Assembly: GCF_032854445.1 (NCBI RefSeq)
Contig: NC_088306.1
Coordinates: 9,326,193 to 9,390,192, forward strand
Reading direction: 5' to 3'
Source: Liolophura sinensis
Taxonomy: Eukaryota; Mollusca; Polyplacophora; Chitonida; Chitonidae
Length of the DNA stretch: 64,000 bases
A program made the translations under genes and the position numbers. Position 1 is the first letter of the stretch. The number at the start of each line of letters is the position of its first letter. The notes beneath the pieces were generated by a model. The model saw only the letters and a list, made by a program, of their open reading frames with translations, was not told the origin of the DNA and did not search any database. This document shows positions 21,180-32,600 of this stretch, in pieces.

Positions 21180-22262
21180 GAAGAAAAAATGAATATATGA
21201 ACAGTTAGGATAAAACCCTAACTGAGGTAAACCGACAAGAGGCAATATTTCACCGGTTACGCGTGACCATTCGCTGTACGTCTTTAACTACATTTTATGG
21301 TTCTTTGTGGGTACCAGCTTTGGAAGTTGAGAGAAGCTCTGAGGTTTTGGGGCAACAAGCGAAGTAAATACCGTCATCGATGACCGCAGTGTTGATGCTG
21401 CTCACTGATGAACTGAAATGATTAAATGATGAAAACGCACTAGGAGAGTAGCTTGTGCTCTTGCCGGAGATCATACGGGATTATGACAAGAAAGCATCTC
21501 ATCTGACATCCTTGAATGTATGAACAGTGTTCAGGGCAGCCAAACGAAACCACCGAATATGCAACAGTTTACTGCCTAGTGGGAATTCTCTTGGTGATTT
21601 CGTTAACCGAGCCACAGAGAGGCGTCTAATAAATCGCAATTAACATCACTGCATATGTTTTTTTTACCTATTTTTGCTTACGCAATAGTGCTAGGGGGTG
21701 TATAGATTGCTACTATTTATGCATTTACATGAACAGTTCGAATAAAATCCTGAGGTAAATTGATAGGTGGACATATTTCACCGGTTACATGCGAGATTTG
21801 CCAATTCTCACACTGTCAATGCTGCTCTGGTTTTGTTCTTTATGCTGTAAGCCATGTATTATATTCTGAATGCCTTTGATATTTTATCAGTAAAGAAGTG
21901 GCCTGATGACGGACTATTTGGCTCATTTTGGGAAGGACCAACTGAAGGCTTTGACCAAACAATGAAAGGTACTCCTTGAAAATAAATGATTCAATCATGA
22001 AAACGCACTTGGAGAGTGGCCTGTGCTCTTGTTTGAAACAAGACGGAATTATGACAAGACATCTCACCTGACATCCTTGGACGCATAGACCAGAGTTTTC
22101 AGAGGGCAGCAGATCGAAACCACTGAATATCAAAAGAAACCACAAAAGTTTACTGCCTATCGAGGCTTCTGGTGATTCCCATATCGTCAGCGGAGCGACA
22201 GAGAGGCTTTTCCTGGTGATTCCCATATTGTCAGCTGTGCAACAGAGAGGCTTCTCCTAGAT
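21180..22262 (+). repeat. F1 repeat family, two adjacent copies
   Basis: Two successive F1 units (about 21180-21650 and 21650-22262) share 'atgaacagtt', 'atttcaccggttac', 'atgaaaacgcact', a 'gagcttgtgctctt'-like block, 'tctgacatccttg', 'gtttactgcct' and 'acagagaggc'. Offset between the copies is about 575 bp. A 128-codon minus-strand frame across the second copy (21840-22226) is not recognisable. Confidence 0.65.
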
Positions 22263-22724
22263 GAATAGTGTTAAAAGTGACACTAAATCTTCACCTCAGC
22301 TGATGATAATTCGTTTATCTTTCATGAGTGATTAGCAATGGGTTGAGTGATCAAGAACGGGTAAGTTCAGCAAACTGACATGTTAAATATGGCAAATATT
22401 GAGTGCCTTCACTTACACTGGAAAAAATGCACTTTTTTTTATAGTGGATACAAGTATGATGTAATATATATCCATTATACATTCTGTACTAGTCTGTTTC
22501 TCAGCTTTGAACTGTTTTGTCTAACTGATCATATAGAAAGCGTTGACAAATCAAAGTCGTGAATTTAAATTGATTTCTCTGATTATGTTTTAAGTAAAAG
22601 TACATGTATTTAAATTTCACACGTATAGTAAAGGAGTGTTGAAGTGTGATCATATATGTTCATATAACAACGGTGACATGCATTCGATTTTAGATTCCAC
22701 GATTCCTGAAATTTTGCCAGAGTG
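22263..22724. other. No supported gene
   Basis: AT-rich unique sequence. No features recognised. Confidence 0.4.
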
Positions 22725-22955
22725 GCATTTTCCAATGAATATAATTCTCTTGTAAGGAAATATGGACAGAGCGTTCAAAATATGTGTCAATCTGCTTCAT
22801 CATTGTTTAACGCGGGGCTAGGGGGTGTGTATCTCTATTGAGATACATATTTTATTAGCTAGTATACTAGCGTGGTACACGATCTGAGTACTCATTTCAC
22901 CCACTGGCCTAGAACATTTCTTGTGTCTTTCCAATATCATCGCCTCTCTTTGCTC
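22725..22955 (+). repeat. F2 repeat fragment
   Basis: 'tctcttgtaaggaaatatgg' followed by 'acagagcgttca', 'ctgcttcatcattgt' and 'actggcctagaacatttc' match the F2 central region. Confidence 0.6.
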
Positions 22956-23447
22956 CAGTGAGTAAATTGGTTCCCTGGTCTGAATGAAGTTGTCTGGGAA
23001 ATCCTAATCCGCAGATTCTTTTTCACAATTTTTCTTGCCACTGTCAGTGCTCCTTTAAATCCGCATACTAAGTTCGCTTTGTTTCGGGGGTCATTGGAGG
23101 TGTACCACAAAACTTGTATTTACCATCTTCAGGAAGGCAAATGCACGAGGTAGCCGTAAAGACAAACTGAAAAAAGTACTGTGGAATTCGAGCGTCAACT
23201 GCATATGGATTCTTAGAAACTCAAAACGTCTAACTGAAGAACTAGACTCAAATATACTCATCCTATATATGCATATCCACTTGGGATTTCTCTCTATACT
23301 AATAAGCCTCACAGATTAAATTCTTAAATAATTTCATAACTAATTGTTTCTGTGTTTAATAAAGTCGGTCAGCCTTCACTAACGTCAAAGGCAACAAATT
23401 ATTCACTTCTGCCTACAACGGTCGGCTAGCTGCTTGAATTTCTCATT

Positions 23448-23805
23448 AGCAGCACCAAATTCGGGGAAACCATATATACGTACCATCAATGTATAGGAAT
23501 TCCGATGGGTGTAAATTGTGACCCTTTTGGCTGACCTATACTTGTTCCCGTGTGAATACGACTATATGCAGACATTATTGAAAAGTAATCTTCATCACAC
23601 AGCCTCGATCTTTCTCATCGAAGGTATATATTCATCTTCGCTGGATTTAATGAAAACTACAGATCCTCTAGAGGGTGTGTTTTATCTGGACTTCAATTTT
23701 TGTATTTGTACGAAGAGCAAAACGGTTTCTTGTCGCGCCGACTTTACTTTGCTTCGGCTTTATTTTCAGTACTCAAATTGTGCACCGTTCGAGCATGGAA
23801 GCTAA
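23448..23805 (+). pseudogene. Penelope-like (or related) reverse transcriptase fragment
   Basis: One frame reads QCIGIPMGVNCDP at about 23491-23529, the conserved GIPMGTNCAP-type RT box; the homology then shifts by frameshift to the frame 23518-23805, giving LLADLYLFPCEYDYMQ, then a block with LDLMKTTDPLEGVFYLDF that matches the region downstream of the catalytic YIDD box in this RT group. The YIDD segment itself is missing, so a deletion lies between the two blocks. Frameshift plus loss of the catalytic motif make it inactive. The group is recalled as Penelope-like; a different RT clade with the same GIPMG box is possible. Confidence 0.65.
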
Positions 23806-24101
23806 AAATGTCAGATAAATCTCTGCTCCGAGCATACAGTCTTCAGTAATAGATGAAACTACATTGTTTACACTTACTGGGTGGTTCATAACATCATCGG
23901 TAAGGTAATTTACTTCTTTCACAAATTCAAGCTTGGTGAGCCCGGTACTGTTTGGATTTCATATTATAACATTTCCCGGACTCGCGCTTTTATCCATTTA
24001 TCACTTTTATATGAGATTCGAAGTTTTCATATGGAGTGCAAGTTTTCCAACAATAGATTTCCTGTGAATTGGATGATGGTGATTTATTGTGATTGTGATA
24101 A

Positions 24102-24133
<32 letters not shown>

Positions 24134-25384
24134 TGCACTTGTAGTTGAGACAAGTGCAAAGCAGTTGCCTGTCATATGGGACCGAGTCCGAATTTAACAT
24201 AGTTCATGGTACAGAACGTCCTATAAAGCCCCGTGGGACACTTTCTCAAGTCATGGTACCAACGTTCAATTTATATCCCGGTCTGTTTTGTCCACTGTTG
24301 AATTCCCAGATACATGTAGTTTCCACCTCCTGGATACTGGACCAGGATTCATGACTTCGTGAGAGTGGTGAGAGAGGCCTACATTTTTGGTCAAGAGTCC
24401 CAGCTTTGGAGTCCATGTTTCCTAGGGCTGGTCCTCTCCCAGTGTCAAACTGGAAACGTGTATATTTTATCATTTTTATTAAAAAAGTATAACCAGTTTC
24501 CAGATAAAGATATCCACCGATAATTTCCTTTTCACACTGTGGTGGGAAAATCATTGTCCGGTTTCTTAAAAACCAGGCCCTGCATACACCATAATTACTG
24601 TAAATGTACAAAAACTGTGGCTGACTGACCTCTGATTTCGAAGTTGAGCTAAGAACCATGAACGTCATTTCACTGTATAGAACAGGTAAATATACAAATT
24701 ACGGGGTTCCAAGATAAAAGAGTAACTTCTGAATTTTGACAATAATGATATTACAGTTTCAGAAATACTTATAAGTTAGTCTATATTTCTTGAAAGGCCT
24801 AAACAACAATACAGGTCGTTCATGACAAAGTTCAAAACTTTCTATGAGATGAAAGAAACACAATTCTGGCAAATATTAACACTAAATAAATGAAGTCGGA
24901 TGGCCTCAGACAACAATGTCGACTTTTTGAAAATTCTAGAAAAATCTATATAACCATGAATAGTAATGGGAGAGTCGAGGATGAGCTACACAAGCGGTCC
25001 ACATCGCAGTAGAACATATTATGTTCTTCTGTGAAATTGCAGTGCCTGTGGGAAAGAACAAAACAGTTCATACCTTTGCACTGTTTTCTTACAGGCTGGA
25101 AGGGGTTTTACAACTTCCTCACTGACATAACAGTTAAATTTCTGTTCTTACATCCCACTACAATAACAATTGTTACTTCAGAAAAAGAATATAAGCACTG
25201 TCACCTACATGTACTTCTAAGACCAAAAAATGTATTCCAATAGGTCTGCTCGGAACTGAAATTAAAATCTGCCTTAAAGCTATGTCATCAGCTAGCTTAT
25301 ACCGCTATAACTTGGAGACTTGCCACTAGCCATTTTCGGAGGTCCCACCTAACCACAGCTTACTTATAAAAACACACCTTTTAA
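23806..25384. other. No supported gene
   Basis: AT-rich sequence with a (TTA)n tract. Frames at 23881-24144 and 24246-24668 (minus) resemble nothing known to me. Confidence 0.4.
24103..24133. repeat. (TTA)n microsatellite
   Basis: About ten tandem TTA units. Confidence 0.95.
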
Positions 25385-27599
25385 ACAGGAGAGTGACCAC
25401 AAAGGGAGATAATTCGGGGCGGCCCTATTTACGTTTCGAACACGCAAACTACAGACTGTACTACAGATTGTTAATCGTGAAAGAAAAAGCAAGCAACAAA
25501 CCATCCATCCCTGGTCAAAATGGTAGTTTTCTTGTTTGCTTTTCCTTACAAGGCAACAACTAATACTAAAAGAAATGCAAAGAACGTCAAAATCTGTGTT
25601 TGTTAAGAAAAAAATCTACTCATACCACTTAACTCATTTTAGCGCACAAAAGTTAACTTTAAATGAACAAAATGACATTAACTGACTACCTAGTGAATGT
25701 TAATCCTAAAAAAGGATTAAAAACATGACAAAAAATCAATCATGTCTGAAAAGGGAGGAAACCTTCGTTTTCCACGAACTGTCTCCAAAGGGTACATTGA
25801 GTCAAGGTACACTCGAAAGTATCCTGAAACGAAAAAAGCTAACGAAACATTTTTCATGCATTTGTACTCATAAACTGAAACTAAAATATACTCTAAATTT
25901 TATCTCAAACACAAATTAGAAACTGTTACTAATGAAAGAAATAGCAAGCAACAAATCATCCATCCCTGGCTAAAATGGTAATTTTGGTGTTTGCTTTTCC
26001 TTACAAATCTAATGGCATCAGATCACACGCTAACCCGGCTGGCAGAACACTAAAATGGCCCTAATTGACCATCTGTACCATAGAAAAACTACTGATCTAT
26101 ATTTTAGACCGATTCTCTTGTCTCCATAGCTGCTAATACAAACTTACAGCTATTATTTCTAAAGAAGAGCAGCAAAACGCCCACAAATCAATAATATAGG
26201 TATGAGAAATGAAGTCTTTTTTCCGTGTACTGTCTTCTTTAAGGCTGAGCCATGGGAAAAAAACATACAAAATTCACTGCCAATACAAAACATAAAAGTT
26301 AAGTTTCGAACACGCACAACAACCTGTTAAAGAAGTAAAGAAATAGCTAGCAACATATCCACACCTGGCTAAAATGGTAATTTTGGTGCTTGCCTTTCCT
26401 TACGACAGCGCGACAGAATACTGATATATACATGTACATGCACTAGAGAACATTAGAAATTTCAAAAATTCGTGAACTCTTCCATGAAAAAATTCCAAAC
26501 GCATGTCCTTTACTGTCCTGGATCAAGATTTACTATAGCTCCACTACAACTTAATTTCATACACAAAACATCAATTGTTACTCTAAAAAGAAAGAATGCT
26601 ACAAATAAACAAAGAAAGCTCAACATTTATTTGAGTCTTTAATGTACTGTGCCTTGTGAGACTACTAAAACTGCTTTAAAAATTGGTATGAAAGAAAAAA
26701 TGCTTTAAGATTAAGCAAAATATGCTCAAAACTGGTATAAAAAACCTGTAACCTACGTCAATATTCGTTTGTTTTAGCAAGCAATCTCTTCTTCCATTTA
26801 AAGATATACTATTCTACAATGTGGTTTCCAACACAACATAGAAATTAATAATTCTGAAAGAAAAGCAAGCAACAAATTATCCACCCTTTGCTAAAATGGT
26901 TAGTTTGGTGCTTGTTTTTCCTTACAAGGCAATAACTAATAGTACAAAACGTATGAAGACATCAAAATCTCTTTCTGTTTGTGTTGAAGAAATCTACTGA
27001 TAAAAACTAACTCATTTAAGTGTACTAAATTTAGCGATATAATACCAAAATGGAAATAATTGACTATTTAAATCTTAGAAAAAAATACTGCCCTAGACTT
27101 TCCATTGATTCTCCAGACTTTAGATCAGTAGGCCTCTAATATAATCTAGTTTTCAATACAAAATCTATCTTCTGAAAATGACTTCTGAAAAAGTGCCAAA
27201 AAATCAGTCATCTCAGTGAGCAACGAGCAAATCTTCGATTTCATGTATTGTCTCCATACGGCTTATTAAAATGTACTCCAAAGTAATATGCAACGAACAA
27301 TGCAAACTAAATATCTTCAAGCACTTTCTCCAATTTGTACTTATCAACTCAAAATAAAAATTATTTCAAATTTTATGATGGAACACAAACCAGAAATTGC
27401 CACCCATGAAAAGAAATAACAATGAAGAAATCATCTACCTAGTGGCATTCGGTTACTATGGCACTAGTGAATGCTTGGTTCCTGTAAAAGAGAGTTCATG
27501 AGTAGCATGGTACTGACAAGAATCAAATTATGCCGTTGCTGCAGTTCCAAGTTCATTGTGCTAGGGCCATGGTTACTGTCGGTAAGGATAGAACCCGTT

Positions 27600-27870
27600 C
27601 TCGTGGTCGACCATCTTTGGAGGACGGGCAGTTTTGACCACTCAGTTACCTCCAAGGAAGAAGGTATGAGTTCATGTTCTCACAGATGTCAGACTTGACA
27701 ATGTAAGTCATTTCTCAATGTGGGACGACCAGCGACAGAGATGTAAACTGTGTCCCGGTGATGTATTCTCTTATGTCAAATGCATTAAATGTGACGTTCA
27801 CCTATGCCTAAATAAAACGAGGAACTGCTTTCTCTCTTACCATAAATCACTGAAACTTACAGCTTTGTAA
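27600..27870 (+). pseudogene. PiggyBac transposase C-terminus (PGBD-like), fragment
   Basis: The frame 27685-27870 ends in TAA and codes a cysteine-rich tail: RLDNVSHF, then RCKLCP, YVKCIKCDVHLCLNK and RNCFLSYH. The spacing C-x2-C ... C-x2-C-x4-C ... C plus final H matches the zinc-binding C-terminal domain of PiggyBac transposases (the PGBD3 type in particular). Just upstream in another frame is RPSLEDGQF (27608-27634), similar to the linker that precedes this domain; it has a stop and is out of frame with the tail. The DDD catalytic domain is absent, so this is a 3' remnant. Confidence 0.75.
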
Positions 27871-28020
27871 CGTTTTCGAACGTCAGTAAGGAAACGGATC
27901 CAATGTCATGCACATTTCCAATTTCTGATTTATGATCTGTTGTCAAATAATTGATATGTCAGGTAATTATATCTTTTTTGTTGTTGTTGTTGTTAAATGA
28001 ATAAGTCATGAGTGCCGGGA

Positions 28021-28124
28021 GTATCATGTGATACATTTGTATTAATATGCCTGTAGTATCATATGTGATACGATCACATTATGGTACATATAACCAGCAT
28101 TGTTCCATGTATCAAATTTGATAC
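28021..28124. repeat. Three GTATC-n-GATAC palindromes
   Basis: GTATCATGTGATAC (28021-28034, imperfect in the centre), GTATCATATGTGATAC (28056-28071) and the perfect palindrome GTATCAAATTTGATAC (28109-28124) lie downstream of the transposase tail, where PiggyBac elements keep subterminal repeats. They may be transposase-binding sites; that role is inferred. Confidence 0.6.
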
Positions 28125-29329
28125 TAATGTGTATAGGTCATCAAAACTTCCACCATTTTTGAGTTCCGTTATGTTATTTCTGCTTGAACTGATCAGGCCG
28201 CAGAGTGTACAAAAAATACTGACCTAGACTTTACATTGTTTCTCTTGCCTTTAAATCGATAGGGGTCTTCTAGAATATAGTTTTCAATACAAAATCTCAC
28301 TTCCAAAAAGGACTTTTTGGCAAAAATACATGTAAACTCAGAAGTATTATGAAACGAAAAATTCAAAGTAAATATCTTTCGAGCATTTTCTCCAATTTGT
28401 ACCTATCGAATCAAAATAGAAATTATTTCATCTTTAACATTGAACAGAAACTAGAAACTGTTACTCATGGAAGAAATAGCAAGCAACAAATCATCCACCC
28501 CTGGCTAAAATGGTAATTTTGGTGCTTGCTTTTCCTTATGACAGAGCAACAAACAACTCATTTATACATGTACTAGAGAATATTAAAACTTCAAAAACTC
28601 AAGAATTCTTTCATAGAAAAATTTCAAACGCATACATGTACATATATCTTACCTCATCTGTCCTGCCTCAAGATTTACTGTGGCTCCACTGCAACTTAAT
28701 TTCATACGCAAAATATCAACCATTATTTTATAAAGAAAGAAAGCTACAAACAACGTAAGCCCAACATTTAAGAAAATCTTTGTCATTAATGTATAAAGCC
28801 TTGTGAGACTAACAAAAATGTTTGAAAAATAGAGCACTTTTTCTTTCATACCTAAGATTATTCAAATATATGCTCAAAAAAATGCAAACTATGTCCATAT
28901 TTATTCATCTTTACAATCAATCTTATCTCCTTCCATTTAAAGATATACTATTCTGCAATCTAGTTTCGAACACAATATAGAAATATTCCTGAAAGAAACA
29001 GCAAACAACAAATCATTTGTAAGTTTGGTGCTTGCTTTTCTAAAAACTCATACTACTAAATATCCGAAAGCATCGAAACATCTTTCTGTTTAGTCTAAAA
29101 AAATCTACTGATACCAACTAACTCATTTTGGTGTACTGTATCACCGGCAATAACTGACTATCTAAATCTCAGACAAATATTGACATTAGCTTTACACTGA
29201 TTCACCTGCTTTTGGATCAAAAGAGCTGTACAATCATTCATCTGAGTTGAAAAAGAGGAAATCTTCTTTTTTTCCATGTACTGTTATTATAGGGTTTATC
29301 AACATAAACTCGAAAGTATTACTGAATAT

Positions 29330-29614
29330 GGGGCCTGCGTGGCTCAGTCGGTTAGCGCGCTAGCGCTGCGTAGTGACTCAGAAGCCTCTCACCAATGCGG
29401 TCGCTGTGAGCTCAAGACCAATTCATGCTGGCTTCCTCTCCGGCCGTACGTGGGAAGGTCTGCTAGCAACCTGAGGATGGTCGTGGGTTTCCCCACGGCT
29501 GTGCCGGGTTTCCACCCACCATAAAGTTGGCCGCCGTCGTATAAGTGAAATATTCTTGAGTACGGCGTAAAACACCGATGAAATAAATAAAATAAATAAA
29601 TTAATAAATAAATA
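29330..29614 (+). mobile_element. tRNA-derived SINE, full-length, inside the satellite
   Basis: Same element as at 3764: box A-like TGGCTCAGTCGG near 29340, box B-like GAGCTCAAGACC near 29407, body and tail ending in (AATA)n. It splits a satellite unit between 'gtattactgaat' and 'aaatatcttct'. The ORF 29276-29524 crossing it is an artefact of the SINE. Confidence 0.92.
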
Positions 29615-32600
29615 TCTTCTAGGCACTTTTGCCAATTTGTACTTACCGACTCAAAGTGAAAATTATTACAACTTTATTCACTGAACACAAACTAGAAACT
29701 GTTACTCGTGAAAGAAATAACAAGCGACAAATCATCCACCCCTGGCTAAAATGGCAATTTTGGAACTTGCTTTTCCTATACAATCAGTCATCTGGCTAAA
29801 ATCGTAATGTTGGTGCTTGCTTTTTTTCTTACAAGGCAACAACTAACACAGAAAAGAAATACGGAAACCTGGAAATCTCTGTTTTGCAAAAATCTGCTGA
29901 GAAAAACTATTTCATTTAAACTAACGACAAAAAGAAAAAAATGGCACTCAATGACTCTCCAAGTCATAGAAAAAATACTAAAGGAGACTTTGGTTCTCTT
30001 TTCTTTACAGGATTAGGAATCAAATAGAACTTAAGTTTTAATGCAAAATAATCAATCTTATTCCCAATGAACACAAACTACGAATAAAAGGAGTGCCAAT
30101 AATCATTCATCTCCGTTTTCCATGTACATGTACTTTCTTTATTAGCCTAATCAAAACATACTTAAATTTATTGTCAACCTACAAACTAAATATCTTGTAA
30201 GAACTTTCTTCTATTTGTAGGCATAATCCCAAAATAAAATATACTCTAAATTTTATATCAAACACAAAATAGAAACTGTTACTCGTGAAAGAAATAGCAA
30301 ATAACAAATCATCCACCCCTGGCTAAAATGGTAATTTTGGTGTTTGCTTTTCCTTACAAGGCAACATCTGATAATAAGGATAACATAAAAACTTCAAACT
30401 GGTTCCTGTTTATATGAAAGAAATCTAATGACATCAACCAACACCTTTAAGTTTTCTAAAGTTAACAATAAAACCCCATACTGGAACTAAATGATTATCT
30501 ACATCGGATAAAAAGTGCTCACCTAGACTTACATTGCTTCTCCTGTCTAAAGATCAGTAGGGTTCCACTACAAACTACCCACTGCTACTTCTAAAGAATA
30601 GCAAAATGCCATAAATTAACAACTCATGCTATACATGAAAACTTAAAAATCTTTAGCTTTCTGTTTCTTTTGATGACACATACTAACACAAACTAACTCA
30701 TTAAAGAGTAGTGTAATTATTAAATAAAGGGCCACAATTAGACTAGCTAAATCTTACAAAAAATAATGACCTATAGACATTGACTCTCCAGTCTTTAGAT
30801 CAGTAGGCTCTAGTACAAAATAGGTTTCAATACAAAAATACCAAATGCTCTTTCTAAAAAAAAAAATTAATAAATAAAACAGTGCCTATAACTCAAATAT
30901 CTCCAAAACAAAAATACAGGCAATCTCTATTTCTCATGTACCCTCTCCAAAGGCCAGTCAAAATATACTCAATAGCACTACAAAAGCAAAAAGTCCACAC
31001 AAAATCTCTCAAAAGCACTTCCTCATCTACCCATGGTCCTCCCAAAGATATACTCCAAATTATACATCAAGGAAAAAAAGGAAACTGTTACCTACATGTA
31101 ATACACATAAATAAAATAACCAGCAACAAATCCACGTCTGGCTAAAGTATTAATTTCGGTGTTTGCTTTTCCTTAAAAGGCAATAGCAAATACCAATGAC
31201 CAATTCAAAATCTAAAAACCTCTACCTCTCTGTTTTTAAGACACATGCTGACACCAACTAACTCATTTAACTCTGCTAATGTTAAAACTTAAAAATCAAA
31301 GTGGCACTTATTAACTTTCTAAATCTCAGAAAAAATATGCTGACCTACAGACATTCATTCTCCCGCCTTTTCATAAGCTCAGGTACATCTTACATATATG
31401 TTTAATAGCAAAATACGAAATGTTCTTTCGATCAAAAAATAAAGTGCTTAAAAACCAATTATCTCTATGATAAACAGAAGAAAATCTTTGTCTTCCATGT
31501 ACCGAGTTTCCAAAAGCCTAATTAAAACATATTCAAAAGTACTATAAATTAACAAATCTAAACTAAATATCTTACAAACACTTTCTTCTATTTGCACTCA
31601 TTATCCAACAGTAAAATATACTCTGAATTTTCAATCAAACATGAATTAGAAACTGTTACTAATGAAAGAAATAGCAAGCAACAAATCATCCACCCCTGGC
31701 TAAAATGGTAATTTTGGTGCTTGCTTCTCCTTACAAGGCAACATCTAATTTTAAGGACCAAATAAAAACTTAAAAATCTACAGCTTTCTGTTTCTCAAGA
31801 CACATATATACTGACTCCAATTAACTTATTTAAGTGTACCAAAGCTGTAAGTAAAAGACTAAAATGGCACTTATTGACTATTTTAATCTTAGAAAAATTC
31901 CTCAGGCTAATCAAATTATCCTCAAAAGTAGTTTGGAAAAAAAATGCAAAATGAATATCATGCAAGCACTTTCTCCCATCTACTCAGGATCCTTTCCCCC
32001 TCCCCAAAATATGCTCCAAACTGTATATCATAGAAAAAGTAGAAACTGTCCCTGATGAAAGAAAAAGCAAGCAACAAATCATCCACCCCTGGCTGAAATG
32101 GTAATTTTGGTGTTTGCTTTTCCTTACAAGGCAACAACTTATACCAAAGACCAAATCAAAACCTAACAAACTCTCTGTTTTAAGACACATACTGACACCA
32201 ACTAACTCATTTAAGTCCACTAAAGTAAAAACTTAAAGATCAAAATGGCACTTATTAACTTTCTAAATCCAAGAAATAAAATGCTGACCTATAGACATTG
32301 ATTCACCTGCCTTTTAATGAGTAGGGCTCTAGTCCAACTTAAATGTATGTTTTGTTACAAAATACCAAATGTTCTTTCCATCAAAAAATAAATAAAGTGT
32401 TTATAAATCAATAATCTCTATGATAAACAGCAGAACGTCTTCCTTTTCCATTCACTGTGTCTCCAAAAGCCTAATTAAAACATATTCAAAAGTATTGCGA
32501 ATCAACAAACCTCAACTAAATATCTTACAAGCAATTTCTTCTATTTATACTCATTATCTAACAATAAAATAGACTCTGAATTTTCAATCAAACACAAATT

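Larger units (their letters stand above)
27455..28205 (+). mobile_element. PiggyBac-type element remnant inserted in the satellite
   Basis: Non-satellite sequence interrupts the array here, with satellite core sequence ending near 27450 and spacer sequence resuming near 28210 ('aaaaaatactgaccta'). It contains the transposase C-terminal remnant and three GTATC...GATAC palindromes described separately. Exact ends and TTAA target sites could not be fixed by eye. Confidence 0.65.

Noticed and set aside
21840-22226. 128-codon minus-strand frame
   Set aside because: It lies entirely within an F1 repeat copy and is not open in the sister copy at 21.2-21.65 kb.
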